Notes: generated by a model not told the origin, from the letters alone. Positions 1-8,431 are shown, counted from the stretch's first letter. The stretch: DNA of 64,000 bases from Trabulsiella odontotermitis (GCF_030053895.1 NZ_CP125781.1:1922001-1986000); one strand, 5' to 3'. Numbers and translations are program-made.

Positions 1-318
1 ATGAGCCAGCTGATTGAAGAGATAGCCCAGGCCAGCCGTGAGCAGAGCGATGGCATTGCGCAGATCAACAGCGCCATGGGGCAGATTGACACCACCACGC
101 AACAGAACGCGGCGCTGGTGGAAGAGTCTGCGGCGGCGGCGGCGTCGATGCAGGATCAGTCACAGGTGCTGCAGGCGATGGTCAGCGCGTTCCGTCTGAG
201 CGAGCATGCGAAGAACATCGTCCGCACCGACACGACCCGGCGCGAACCGAAGGATATCCCGGCCTCCGGGCGATTCAAAAAGCTGGCGCCGGAAGGGGAT
301 AACTGGGAAACGTTCTGA
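1..318 (+). CDS. methyl-accepting chemotaxis protein, C-terminal part (5' end outside window)
   Basis: This is the distal end of the cytoplasmic signalling domain of a chemoreceptor. The visible 105 residues are the Gln/Ala/Ser-rich helix containing the second methylation region (around QQNAALVEESAAAAASM), then a flexible linker, and they end in the pentapeptide NWETF. In E. coli NWETF is the CheR/CheB docking tail of the high-abundance receptors Tar and Tsr; Trg and Tap lack it. The reading frame is open at position 1, so the ATG there is internal and the periplasmic sensor domain, hence the ligand, cannot be seen. A bidirectional hairpin follows the stop. The family is certain; the exact receptor is not. 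Confidence 0.93.
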   Translation: MSQLIEEIAQASREQSDGIAQINSAMGQIDTTTQQNAALVEESAAAAASMQDQSQVLQAMVSAFRLSEHAKNIVRTDTTRREPKDIPASGRFKKLAPEGDNWETF

Positions 319-343
319 GTGGCGTAGTCATCAGGCATAAAAC

Positions 344-375
344 AACCGGCATGGTGTCATCATCATGCCGGTTTT
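344..375. terminator. bidirectional rho-independent terminator between chemoreceptor and digH
   Basis: A perfect 10-bp inverted repeat (AACCGGCATG / CATGCCGGTT, 344-353 and 364-373) has an AA/TT-rich edge on both sides. It lies between two convergent genes, so it can end both transcripts. Confidence 0.85.
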
Positions 376-378
376 CTG

Positions 379-1716
379 TTATCTGCCCCAGCGGTTTCTG
401 AGGTAGCTGACGGCGGAACCCGTCTGCGGCTGGCTGAGATAACCTTCCCGGAACAAAATCGTACCGTTGATATTGGGGTTGCTGTCGTTCAGATCGAGCT
501 GTTTTTTCAGCTCCGGCACGCCGCCATCAATGGCCCAGTCCGGTTCGTTCTTTGACGGTTCACCCACTTTGTACAACGCCACACCGATATAAAGCCGGGT
601 ACGCGTGGGTTTCACCACCTCAGACCACCAGTTTGCCAGCACATCGTAGCGCGCGGCGCTGCGTGAAAACGGCCAGTACAGTTGCGGTGCAATATAGTCC
701 AGCAGCCCCTGCTGCACCCAGCGGCGGGTATCAGCATAGGATTCATCATAAGCGGCAGCGCCCCGGGTGTCGGAACCCGCCGGGTCAAACGACCGGTTGC
801 GCCACACCCCGGCCGGACTGATGCCAAATTCAACGCCAGGCCGCTGTTGCCGGATGGTGCGTGAAACCTGCTCAATCAGCAGTTGCGTATTATTGCGTCG
901 CCAGTCGGCTTTACTGGCAAAGTGCTGCCCGTATTGCTGATAGGTGTTCTGGTCATTAAGACGGGAATCGGCAGACTCGGCATAGAAATAATCATCAAAC
1001 TGCACCCCATCGACCGGATAACGGGTGATCACTTCGCTGACGATACTGGTGATCCACGCTCTGACCTCGGGGATACCCGGGTCGAGAACAAAGCGGTTGC
1101 CGGCGGTGCGGATCCAGTCGCGGTGCTCCACAAAAACGCTGGCCGGGCGCAATGATGATGTGCGGTTTAATTTCCCGATGGTCGAAGCACCGATATTGGT
1201 GGAGACGCGATAGGGGTTAAACCAGGCGTGGACTTTCATGCCGCGGCGGTGCGCTTCATCCAGCATGAACTGCAACGGGTCGTAGCCCGGATCGGCGCCG
1301 ATAGTGCCCGTCAGAACATCGGACCAGGGCAGAATTTTCGACGGCCAGAGCGCGGTGCCGTCCGGTTTAACCTGGAAGAAAATGGTATTGATGCCAAGTT
1401 GTTGCAGGTTATCCAGTTTGGTTTTTAGCGCGTCCTGTTGCAGGCGGATGCGCAGCGCGCTGCTACTGACCTCGACGGACGACACGGGCGGCCAGTCAAG
1501 CCGGGAAACGGTGGTCAGCCAGATACCCCGAACGGTGGTTGGTGGTGCCGAAGGCTGCGGTTGTGGCCGTTGTCCGGTAGAGGGAAGAGGCGTAACGAGC
1601 GACGTGGGCGGGGCAGAGGAGCAACTGATTAACAGCAATGCAGCGGTAATCAGCATACCGGGTTTTTTAACTATCGCTAAAGACGAAATGCAGCGAGAAA
1701 ACCGTAAACTTTCCAA
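379..1716 (-). CDS. digH: glycosyl hydrolase-like lipoprotein DigH (YddW)
   Basis: The 445-residue protein matches E. coli DigH (formerly YddW, about 439 aa), which acts on denuded peptidoglycan glycan strands at the cell envelope. The N-terminus has a hydrophobic stretch with lipobox LISC (Cys32, followed by Ser), so it is a lipoprotein, probably in the outer membrane. After a Pro/Ser/Thr-rich linker comes a GHL10-type (DUF187) barrel from about residue 60, with blocks such as RGIWLTTVSRLDWPP, FFQVKPDGTALWPSKILPWS, VQFDDYFY and PQLYWPFSR; the acidic FDDY segment is the likely catalytic region. Met21 is an alternative start just before the hydrophobic core. The gene is divergent from ccp. Confidence 0.93.
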   Translation of the reverse strand: MESLRFSRCISSLAIVKKPGMLITAALLLISCSSAPPTSLVTPLPSTGQRPQPQPSAPPTTVRGIWLTTVSRLDWPPVSSVEVSSSALRIRLQQDALKTKLDNLQQLGINTIFFQVKPDGTALWPSKILPWSDVLTGTIGADPGYDPLQFMLDEAHRRGMKVHAWFNPYRVSTNIGASTIGKLNRTSSLRPASVFVEHRDWIRTAGNRFVLDPGIPEVRAWITSIVSEVITRYPVDGVQFDDYFYAESADSRLNDQNTYQQYGQHFASKADWRRNNTQLLIEQVSRTIRQQRPGVEFGISPAGVWRNRSFDPAGSDTRGAAAYDESYADTRRWVQQGLLDYIAPQLYWPFSRSAARYDVLANWWSEVVKPTRTRLYIGVALYKVGEPSKNEPDWAIDGGVPELKKQLDLNDSNPNINGTILFREGYLSQPQTGSAVSYLRNRWGR

Positions 1717-1894
1717 GTTCTGAATTCCAGATTAAGCCAAATCCCGTGACGTACAATGCGTCGTTGCCCCTCCGAAAGCAAGGGGAATATTATTCGTAAG
1801 CTTCGTAATAATTCCAATAAAATCCAATAAATAGTCACCAGAATAGACGATAGCCGGAACCTATTACATCTATAGGTGAGACCAATAAAATTCA

Positions 1895-1935
1895 TTGATA
1901 CCCGTCAATAACCACAATATGACCAGGCTTAATAT
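1895..1935 (+). promoter_or_regulatory. FNR-type promoter of ccp
   Basis: TTGATACCCGTCAA at 1895-1908 matches the FNR consensus TTGATnnnnATCAA at 9 of 10 positions. A -10-like TAATAT lies at 1930-1935, so a start near 1942 would place the box centre at about -41, the classic class II activating position. E. coli ccp (yhjA) is FNR-activated, which agrees. The transcription start is inferred, not measured. Confidence 0.72.
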
Positions 1936-2004
1936 TAAGATGCCGTAAAGGTAAATATAGGGAATGTATTTCAACCCGGCCGCAATACCTCATAGGAAAG
2001 CGAC

Positions 2005-3399
2005 ATGAAAAAGGTTAAATATATAATAGCCGCCATCGTTGTTGCTGTTTTGGTGTGTTATTTAGGATTGGCAGGATATATCTCACATTACGACAGTCAA
2101 AGAAGTAAAAATAACCCCGTTCAGGCTTCTGCCGTTGCAGAAAATAATAAAATACTTGGGTTTTTCAGTGATAAAGGTTGTGACTATTGTCACACGCCGT
2201 CTGCTGAATTGCCTTTTTATGCATCATTTCCTGTTGCGAAGCAGCTAATGGAATACGACGTTCAACTCGGATATAAATCCTTTAACCTGGAGGCGGTGCG
2301 TAAAGCACTGATTGCCGATACCCCTGTTCAACAAGGTGAACTGAATAAAATTGAGTGGGTCATGCAGCATCAGACCATGCCGCCCGGGCGCTATCTTTCT
2401 CTGCACTGGAGCGCCAGCGTCAGTCCGGAAGAGCAGGCGGATATACTGAGCTGGGTTGCCGGTCAGCGCGAGAAATACTATGCCAGTGCCGATGTTGCGG
2501 CACAGCATCGTAACGAGCCCGTGCAGCCGATCCCCAGAACCGTTGCTGTCGATGATCGTAAAGTCGATTTGGGCTTCCGTCTCTACCACGATCCGCGTTT
2601 GTCCGGTGACAGCACGATCTCCTGTGCGCATTGCCATGCGTTAAATGCGGGCGGGGTGGATGGAAGAGAAACCTCAATCGGTGTCGGTGGCGCTGTCGGG
2701 CCAATTAACGCGCCGACGGTCTTTAACTCGGCTTTTAACATCGAGCAATTCTGGGATGGTCGCGCGCCATCACTTCAGGCACAGGCCGGCGGTCCGCCGC
2801 TGAACCCGATCGAAATGGCGTCTAAATCCTGGGACGACATCGTCGCTAAACTGGATAAAGACTCGGTGCTGAAACAGGATTTCCTTGCGGTCTATCCTGG
2901 CGGCTTTAGCGGTGACACCATCACCGACGCGATTGCCGAATTTGAAAAAACGCTCATCACGCCCGATTCGCCGTTTGATAAGTGGTTACGTGGCGATGAC
3001 AAAGCGTTAACGGCGCAGCAATTACACGGTTATCAGCTGTTTAAAGATAACCGGTGCGCGACCTGCCACGGCGGTGTCATTTTGGGTGGTCGTTCATTTG
3101 AACCGTTAGGGCTGAAGCAGGACTTTAACTTTGGCGAAGTGACGGCCGCTGATATTGGCCGCATGAATGTCACCAAAGAAATCCGCGACAAACTGCGGCA
3201 GAAAGTACCGGGCTTACGTAACGTTGCACTGACCGGACCTTACTTCCACCGTGGTGATGTCACGTCACTGGACAGCGCCGTTAAACTGATGCTGCGTTAT
3301 CAAGTCGGCACTGAGTTACCCCAGCAGGATGTGGATGACATCGTGGCCTTCCTTGAAAGTCTGACTGGCGTTTATACCCCCTATAAGCCCGCGCAGTAA
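2005..3399 (+). CDS. ccp: tri-haem cytochrome c peroxidase (YhjA/Ccp)
   Basis: It reduces hydrogen peroxide in the periplasm using electrons from the quinone pool, letting cells respire peroxide when oxygen is scarce. The 464-residue product has one N-terminal membrane anchor (about residues 5-27) and three c-type haem sites: CDYCH at 59-63, CAHCH at 207-211 and CATCH at 351-355. Classical bacterial peroxidases have only the last two; the extra N-terminal haem domain is the hallmark of the E. coli YhjA type, and the length fits (465 aa there). The start is preceded by AGGAAAG. The gene is monocistronic, between an FNR-type promoter and a terminator, and in E. coli lies at an unrelated locus. 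Confidence 0.94.
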   Translation: MKKVKYIIAAIVVAVLVCYLGLAGYISHYDSQRSKNNPVQASAVAENNKILGFFSDKGCDYCHTPSAELPFYASFPVAKQLMEYDVQLGYKSFNLEAVRKALIADTPVQQGELNKIEWVMQHQTMPPGRYLSLHWSASVSPEEQADILSWVAGQREKYYASADVAAQHRNEPVQPIPRTVAVDDRKVDLGFRLYHDPRLSGDSTISCAHCHALNAGGVDGRETSIGVGGAVGPINAPTVFNSAFNIEQFWDGRAPSLQAQAGGPPLNPIEMASKSWDDIVAKLDKDSVLKQDFLAVYPGGFSGDTITDAIAEFEKTLITPDSPFDKWLRGDDKALTAQQLHGYQLFKDNRCATCHGGVILGGRSFEPLGLKQDFNFGEVTAADIGRMNVTKEIRDKLRQKVPGLRNVALTGPYFHRGDVTSLDSAVKLMLRYQVGTELPQQDVDDIVAFLESLTGVYTPYKPAQ

Positions 3400-3414
3400 C
3401 TGCAGTTTTTCCCT

Positions 3415-3446
3415 TGCCGTGTGTCGCCCGATGCACGGCATTTTTC
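3415..3446 (+). terminator. rho-independent terminator of ccp
   Basis: TGCCGTG (3415-3421) pairs with CACGGCA (3434-3440) and is followed by five T residues. Confidence 0.85.
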
Positions 3447-3471
3447 ATTCCTCCGCTGAATACCACACCTG

Positions 3472-3587
3472 ACAAAAAGTTTGTGACCAGACAAAAAATG
3501 AGCGCTTTACGTGATCGCGATCGTTTTTTGATCACTTTCTGGTTGCTTACTGCTCATCTTTTCCGCCATATATTACAAAAAGTTTGT
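3472..3587 (+). promoter_or_regulatory. two identical 13-bp palindromic operator candidates upstream of the 3613-8420 operon
   Basis: The perfect inverted repeat ACAAAAAGTTTGT occurs at 3472-3484 and again at 3575-3587, 103 bp apart. The second copy directly follows a -10-like TATATT (3569-3574), so it would cover the transcription start. Two identical palindromes upstream of a regulator gene suggest autoregulation, perhaps with looping. That the adjacent YheO/DauR-like protein binds them is inference. A third half-like ACAAAAAA lies near 3491. Confidence 0.5.
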
Positions 3588-3612
3588 TTGTCTAACTTAA
3601 TTTTAGGTGGAT

Positions 3613-4284
3613 ATGGAAAGCATCAAAGAGAACTTGTACTTCTTCATCCCAATGATGGAAGGGATCGCCAACCAGTTTGGCGAGCATTGCGAAGTCGTGT
3701 TGCATGACCACTCTCAGGGGCTGGAAAGCAGCATTATTGCAATCATCAATGGTCACGTCACAGGGCGCAAGGTGGGTGATCCCAGCAGCAACCTGGGGCT
3801 GGAAGTGTTGCGCGGCACCGACGTAAACGGCGACCGCCACAACTACTTTACCCAGACGCGAGAGGGAAAAACGCTGCGTTCAACGTCCATCTACATTCGC
3901 GACAACAACCAGCAGGTGATCGGCGCGCTGTGTATCAACCTGGATATCAGCGACATCCTGCAGGCGGAAAAAACGCTTAACAAAATGGCCGGACGACCCG
4001 ACACCACGCCCGCGCGGCAGGTTGAGGTCAACGAAGTGTTTGTCAAAGACGTCAACGAACTGCTGGATTATTTGATTGCAGAATGCATGTCGCTGATTAA
4101 CGTCGCGGTCATCAACATGACCCGTCAGGACAAACTCAACGCCATTAAGTTTTTTGATGAAAAAGGCGTATTTCTTATCAAAAAATCCGGTGAAAAGATT
4201 TGCGAGTTTCTGAATATCTCTAAATACACCCTTTACGCCTATCTGGGAGAAATCAGAGGGGAAAACCCCGTTATTGACGAATAA
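3613..4284 (+). CDS. YheO/DauR-type PAS-HTH transcriptional regulator
   Basis: This 223-residue protein has a YheO-like PAS domain in the N-terminal half (blocks FFIPMMEGIANQFG, VVLHDHSQG, GALCINLDIS) and a C-terminal HTH_22-type domain ending in CEFLNISKYTLYAYLGEIR. Members include DauR, which controls D-arginine utilisation in Pseudomonas. The ATG at 3613 is preferred over an in-frame GTG at 3607 because AGGTGG lies just before it, although the spacing is short. The gene opens a co-directional cluster in which the PLP enzyme starts 14 nt downstream. The neighbours suggest it senses an amino acid or derivative and regulates its own operon; the ligand is unknown. Confidence 0.85.
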   Translation: MESIKENLYFFIPMMEGIANQFGEHCEVVLHDHSQGLESSIIAIINGHVTGRKVGDPSSNLGLEVLRGTDVNGDRHNYFTQTREGKTLRSTSIYIRDNNQQVIGALCINLDISDILQAEKTLNKMAGRPDTTPARQVEVNEVFVKDVNELLDYLIAECMSLINVAVINMTRQDKLNAIKFFDEKGVFLIKKSGEKICEFLNISKYTLYAYLGEIRGENPVIDE

Positions 4285-4298
4285 ACGTCGGAGGAGAA

Positions 4299-5378
4299 AT
4301 GTTAACAACACCTTATGTCGCAGTAGATATGGAGATCATGGAACAGAATATTCGCGGGATGGTCGCAGGATTACACCGCAATAATATTCAACACTGGCCG
4401 CACATTAAAACCCACAAATCGGTGCGGCTGGCGAAACTGGAGCAGCAACTGGGCGCAAGCGGTATTACCTGCGCCAAACTGTCGGAAGCCGAAGTGATGG
4501 CTGACGGCGGGATTACGTCGATTCTGCTGGCCTATCCGTTAATTGGCGAGGACAAATGTCAGCGCTATGCCGACCTGGCGCGGAAAGTGAATATTCGTAC
4601 CATTGTCGACAGCGTGGCGGGGGCGCAGGGGCTGTCACGAGCGGCGGTAAAAAACGGGCTCGAATTTGCCATCGATATCGCCATTGATTTTGGCGCGCAT
4701 CGCGAAGGGATCCAGCCGGCGCAATTGCTGGCGTTTGCCCGCGAAATCGCCGCACTGCCGGGGCTGAACATTACAGGCGTGTTCACCTACGCTGGAACCA
4801 TTTATCAATACCACGACGAAGCGGATATTCGCCGCGCCGCGCGCGAAGAGGCGGCGTTACTGATTAAGAGTCGGGATTTACTCAATGCGAACGGTTTTGC
4901 GGTTGAAATTCTTTCCGGCGGCTCGACGCTCTCGTCTTTTTATGCGGACGAACTGAACGGTATTACTGAATCTCGTGCCGGGAATTTTATTTTTGGCGAT
5001 ATGAACGCGATTAATGGCGGAATTTATACCCCGGAAAATTGCGCACTGACCATTTGTGCGACGGTGGTCAGTATTCCCCTGCCGGGCTACGCCACCATTG
5101 ATGCCGGAACCAAATCGCTCACTTCAGATCTGTCAGCCACACCAGGGTCTTACGGACTGATTCAGGAGCACCCGGAAATGGCGCTGGTGAAGCTCAACGA
5201 AGAGCATGGCTATTTGCGCTATGACCCGACGAAAGTCTCGCTGACGATTGGCGAACAGCTGCATGTGATTCCCAACCACTGTTGTGTGGTCGCTAATCTG
5301 GTCGATGAAATATATGCATTTCGTGATGGCGAATTCAGCGAAACCATTACCATCGATGCGCGCGGAAAAAGTTATTAA
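4299..5378 (+). CDS. D-threonine aldolase / D-serine dehydratase-like PLP enzyme (DSD1 family)
   Basis: This is a fold-type III (alanine-racemase-like barrel) pyridoxal-phosphate enzyme of 359 residues. The family motif is HIKTHK near the N-terminus, where Lys37 is the expected PLP lysine. The C-terminal HCC (His327, Cys329) fits the metal-binding HxC pair of D-serine dehydratases and D-threonine aldolases. Such enzymes act on beta-hydroxy D-amino acids, either by retro-aldol cleavage to glycine plus aldehyde or by elimination to a 2-aminoacrylate-type enamine. The RidA-like gene two places downstream favours a dehydratase, because RidA clears such enamines. The true substrate is not shown by the sequence. 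GGAGGAGAAATG gives a strong start. Confidence 0.85.
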   Translation: MLTTPYVAVDMEIMEQNIRGMVAGLHRNNIQHWPHIKTHKSVRLAKLEQQLGASGITCAKLSEAEVMADGGITSILLAYPLIGEDKCQRYADLARKVNIRTIVDSVAGAQGLSRAAVKNGLEFAIDIAIDFGAHREGIQPAQLLAFAREIAALPGLNITGVFTYAGTIYQYHDEADIRRAAREEAALLIKSRDLLNANGFAVEILSGGSTLSSFYADELNGITESRAGNFIFGDMNAINGGIYTPENCALTICATVVSIPLPGYATIDAGTKSLTSDLSATPGSYGLIQEHPEMALVKLNEEHGYLRYDPTKVSLTIGEQLHVIPNHCCVVANLVDEIYAFRDGEFSETITIDARGKSY

Positions 5379-5396
5379 TTAACTGGGGTTATTTTC

Positions 5397-6557
5397 ATGA
5401 CAGACATTGAATTAACTGCCGATGAGCGGCAGGAGCTGCTTACGCTCCTGTGCAGCCTGATCCAGCATCCGTCGGAAAATCCGCCGGGGAATGAAAATGC
5501 GGTGGCGCACTATATTGCCAATATATTGCAGACCGAAGGGATTGAAACGCATATTCACGACGTGGTGCCTGAGCGCCCGAATGTGGTGGCCATTCTGAAA
5601 GGGCAGAAACCTGGCAAACGGCTGATCCTCAACGGTCACTCTGACGTGGTTCCCTGCGGTGAAGGCTGGTCGGTGGAGCCGTTTGCAGCGGTCATTGATG
5701 GCGACCGCGTTATCGGGCGCGGCGCGGCGGATATGAAATCCGGCGTGGCGGCGATGATGTACGCGGCGATGCTCATTCACCGTCGCCAGTATGCGTTTAA
5801 CGGCGAAATCGTCCTGCTGTTTAACGTCGACGAAGAGCGCGTCAATCTCGGCATGGAGCATTTTGTGGCGCAGGGTGTGGAGGCGGATTACGCCATCATC
5901 GGCGAACCGACCTCGCTTGAAATCTGCATTGCGCATAAGGGCGTCAGCCGTACCCGCCTGATCACCCACGGCACCGCCGGGCACGCGGCAAAAGTGCGCG
6001 AACCGGACAGCGCCATCGACAAAATGGCGCATTTGCTACCGGCCGTGTTGCAGGAGTGCCAGCGGGTGAAGCAAAAAACGCATGAATTGTTGGGCAACGC
6101 CTCAATGCTGGTCACCACCATCACCGGCGGTAGTGCGCCGAACATCGTACCGCAATCCTGTTGTATTGAGATAGACCGTCGGGTGTTGCCGGGCGAAACG
6201 CGCAACGCGATCAACACGAGTTTACAGGCGGCGCTGCAACCGGTCGGGCTGACGGCAAAGAAAGACTATTCGCTGGAAAATTACCTGTTTATTCCGGCGT
6301 CGGCCATTGACGCCGCTCATCCGCTGGTCGACGCCGCCGAACGGGCGGTCACCGCTGTCACCGGCTCGGCGAAAAAGACGGTATTCGAAGCCACCTGTGA
6401 AGCACCATTTTTCTCCGTCGGCTGTCAGATCCCCACGCTGATTGTCGGGCCGGGAGATCTGTCGCAGGCGCACGTGAAAGATGAATTTGTACGTATTGAG
6501 GAATTACACCAGGCAGCACAAATCTATGCCTCACTGGCGTTAGATTTATTGAAATAA
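5397..6557 (+). CDS. M20 family metallopeptidase (ArgE/DapE-like deacylase)
   Basis: This 386-residue zinc hydrolase belongs to the family of acetylornithine deacetylase and succinyl-diaminopimelate desuccinylase. Metal-site blocks are visible in order: GHSDVVP, GRGAADMKSG with the bridging Asp, NVDEE with the catalytic acidic pair, IIGEPT, and a C-terminal region with the last His ligand. The central dimerisation domain (about 175-290) includes the family block THGTAGHAAKV. The length is normal. The gene starts 18 nt after the PLP enzyme and ends 18 nt before the RidA-like gene, so it is in the same operon. In this setting it probably removes an N-acyl or similar group from an imported compound to release an amino acid; this is inference. 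Confidence 0.85.
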   Translation: MTDIELTADERQELLTLLCSLIQHPSENPPGNENAVAHYIANILQTEGIETHIHDVVPERPNVVAILKGQKPGKRLILNGHSDVVPCGEGWSVEPFAAVIDGDRVIGRGAADMKSGVAAMMYAAMLIHRRQYAFNGEIVLLFNVDEERVNLGMEHFVAQGVEADYAIIGEPTSLEICIAHKGVSRTRLITHGTAGHAAKVREPDSAIDKMAHLLPAVLQECQRVKQKTHELLGNASMLVTTITGGSAPNIVPQSCCIEIDRRVLPGETRNAINTSLQAALQPVGLTAKKDYSLENYLFIPASAIDAAHPLVDAAERAVTAVTGSAKKTVFEATCEAPFFSVGCQIPTLIVGPGDLSQAHVKDEFVRIEELHQAAQIYASLALDLLK

Positions 6558-6575
6558 AACATCAGGGAAATTGTA

Positions 6576-7037
6576 ATGAATATTGAAGCTCGTCTAGCGG
6601 AGCTGGGTATTACACTCAGCGAGCCCGCTGCACCTAAATTTTCATATGTCCCGGTTAAGCAGACGGGAAACTTATTATATACCTCGGGAAATGACTGCCG
6701 GGTAAACGGTGAGCTTATTTATCACGGCACGCTGGGAAAAGAGTTATCAATAGAGCAGGGCCAACAGGCAGCGCGGCAATGCATTATTAATATTCTCTCG
6801 TCCCTGAAGGGGGTTCTCGGTGATTTGAACCGCATCTCCGGCTGCGTCAAGATGCTGGGGTTTGTGCAGAGCGCGGATGATTTTAAGGCGCAGCCGCTGG
6901 TGATGAACAGTGCTTCGGATCTGCTGATTGCGGTATTTGGCGAATCTGGTAAACACGCACGCTCAGCCATCGGAACGAATACATTGCCGTTTGATACCCC
7001 CGTAGAAATTGAATTAATTTTTGAAGTTAACGCGTAA
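6576..7037 (+). CDS. RidA (YjgF/YER057c/UK114) family protein
   Basis: The 153-residue protein looks like a RidA-superfamily trimeric enamine/imine deaminase of the longer YjgF-like subgroup, which is about 150 aa rather than the 128 aa of canonical RidA. Typical blocks are the N-terminal NLLYTSGNDCRVNGE, the central QAARQCIINILSSLKGVLGDL, and the C-terminal RSAIGTNTLPFDTPVEIELIFE. It starts 18 nt after the M20 gene. RidA proteins hydrolyse reactive 2-aminoacrylate-type products of PLP dehydratases, which suggests that the cluster's PLP enzyme works by elimination. The biochemical role here is inferred from context. Confidence 0.85.
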   Translation: MNIEARLAELGITLSEPAAPKFSYVPVKQTGNLLYTSGNDCRVNGELIYHGTLGKELSIEQGQQAARQCIINILSSLKGVLGDLNRISGCVKMLGFVQSADDFKAQPLVMNSASDLLIAVFGESGKHARSAIGTNTLPFDTPVEIELIFEVNA

Positions 7038-7079
7038 TTCACACGCGGTATTGAATACCTCCGGGAAATATCCTGGCCC

Positions 7080-7113
7080 CTGACGCGCCATTATGCTTTC
7101 GCTAATGGCGTCA
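7080..7113 (+). other. intercistronic stem-loop before the MFS gene
   Basis: TGACGcGCCATTA and TAATGGCGTCA form a long near-perfect stem around a loop (about 7081-7112). There is no T-run after it, so it is more likely an mRNA-processing or stability hairpin, or a weak attenuator, than a full terminator. It separates the enzyme genes from the transporter gene. Confidence 0.55.
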
Positions 7114-7136
7114 TTAACATTACAAAAGGATAATAT

Positions 7137-8420
7137 ATGTCCAGTCAAGCAAGCTCTCGCCTGAAGCGTTTGCAAATTATGGCATTATTGTTTTTGCTCG
7201 TGGCGGGTATTATTAATTTTCTCGACAGAACGTCGCTGTCGATTGCCAACACCACCATTCGGGAAGAAATGGGACTGACAGCCACAGAAATGGGGTTGCT
7301 GCTGTCGGTCTTCTCCTTCGGTTATGCGCTGTGTCAGTTACCCATTGGCATGGTCATGGAGCGCTTCGGCGTGAAGAAAGTGTATGGCTTCGGCATCTTC
7401 CTGTGGTCTGTGGCGCAGACTGCGCTGGGACTGGTCGGATCGTACAGTCAGATGATTGTCGCTCGTGTGGTGCTGGGGATTGGTGAAGCGCCCCATCTGC
7501 CGACCGGCGTCAAAGTGGTCAACGACTGGTACAACATCCGCAAACGCGGTGTGCCGATGGGCATCGTCAACATGTCCTCGACGCTCGCGCAGGCGCTGGC
7601 GCCGCCGTTGCTGATTGCCCTGATGCTGGCGTTCGGCTGGCGGACGATGTTTATCATCATCGGTGTGTTAGGGATTATCGTTTCGCTGCTGTGGGCCATT
7701 TTTTACCGCAACCGCGAAGATGCCGGGCTGTCAGAGGCGGATATCGCGCATCTGGAAGAGGAAAACCCGCCGTCCAGTAAGCAGAAAGTCACGCTGAAAG
7801 ACTGGGCCGGGCTGTTTAAGCAAAAATCGATGTGGGGGATGATCATCGGGTTTAACGGCGTGGGCTACATGGTGTGGTTGTTCCTCACCTGGCTGCCTTC
7901 TTACCTGGAGATGTCCCGCGGCTTAAGCCTGCAAAAAACCGGTTGGGTGGCCGCCATTCCGTTCCTGTTTGGCGCCGCCGGGATGCTGGTTAACGGCGTG
8001 GTGGCAGACTGGGTGATGAAGCGCGGCGCCGACAAAATGAAAAGCCGCAAATGGATGATTTGCCTGGGACTGCTGTGCGCGGCGGGCTTCACCTTACCGG
8101 CGGCCTACACCGAGAGCACCTTCATGGCGGTGGCCTGCATCAGTATGGCGCTGTTTTCCATCCACTTTGCTGGTACTTCTGCCTGGGGGCTGATCCTGGT
8201 CTCCGTGCCGTCGCGGCTGGTGACCTCCGTCAGCGGCATTCAGAACTTCGGCGGGTTTATCGGCGGCTCTTTCGCGCCCATCATCACCGGCATGATTCTG
8301 GACAGCACCGGTTCCTTCACTCTCGCGCTGGTGGCTTCCTCGGTCATCGCCTTTATGGCATCGCTGGTGTATTTCTTTATGGTCGATAAGCCGGTGGTTG
8401 ACCCCGCTGCGCTGAGATAA
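7137..8420 (+). CDS. MFS transporter, anion:cation symporter-like
   Basis: This 427-residue, roughly 12-helix inner-membrane transporter resembles the ACS family of the major facilitator superfamily (hexuronate, tartrate and galactonate type porters). TM1 contains INFLDRTSLSIAN, and the loop after TM2 has the family block GMVMERFGVKKVYG. Other family-like blocks are RVVLGIGEAPHLP and GGFIGGSFAPIITG. AAAGGA precedes the start at a good distance. As the last gene of the 3613-8420 cluster it is the likely importer of the operon's substrate. ACS porters mostly take up organic anions, which suits an N-acyl amino acid or another carboxylate, but the substrate is unproven. Confidence 0.87.
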   Translation: MSSQASSRLKRLQIMALLFLLVAGIINFLDRTSLSIANTTIREEMGLTATEMGLLLSVFSFGYALCQLPIGMVMERFGVKKVYGFGIFLWSVAQTALGLVGSYSQMIVARVVLGIGEAPHLPTGVKVVNDWYNIRKRGVPMGIVNMSSTLAQALAPPLLIALMLAFGWRTMFIIIGVLGIIVSLLWAIFYRNREDAGLSEADIAHLEEENPPSSKQKVTLKDWAGLFKQKSMWGMIIGFNGVGYMVWLFLTWLPSYLEMSRGLSLQKTGWVAAIPFLFGAAGMLVNGVVADWVMKRGADKMKSRKWMICLGLLCAAGFTLPAAYTESTFMAVACISMALFSIHFAGTSAWGLILVSVPSRLVTSVSGIQNFGGFIGGSFAPIITGMILDSTGSFTLALVASSVIAFMASLVYFFMVDKPVVDPAALR

Positions 8421-8431
8421 GTCCACGCACG

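Noticed and set aside
1..318. Reading the first frame as a complete short gene starting at position 1
   Set aside because: It starts inside a conserved chemoreceptor helix; the ATG is an internal methionine and the gene begins before the window.
3490..3545. CRP site at ACGTGATCGCGATCG
   Set aside because: The palindrome GATCGCGATC is present, but the TGTGA/TCACA halves do not match well enough.
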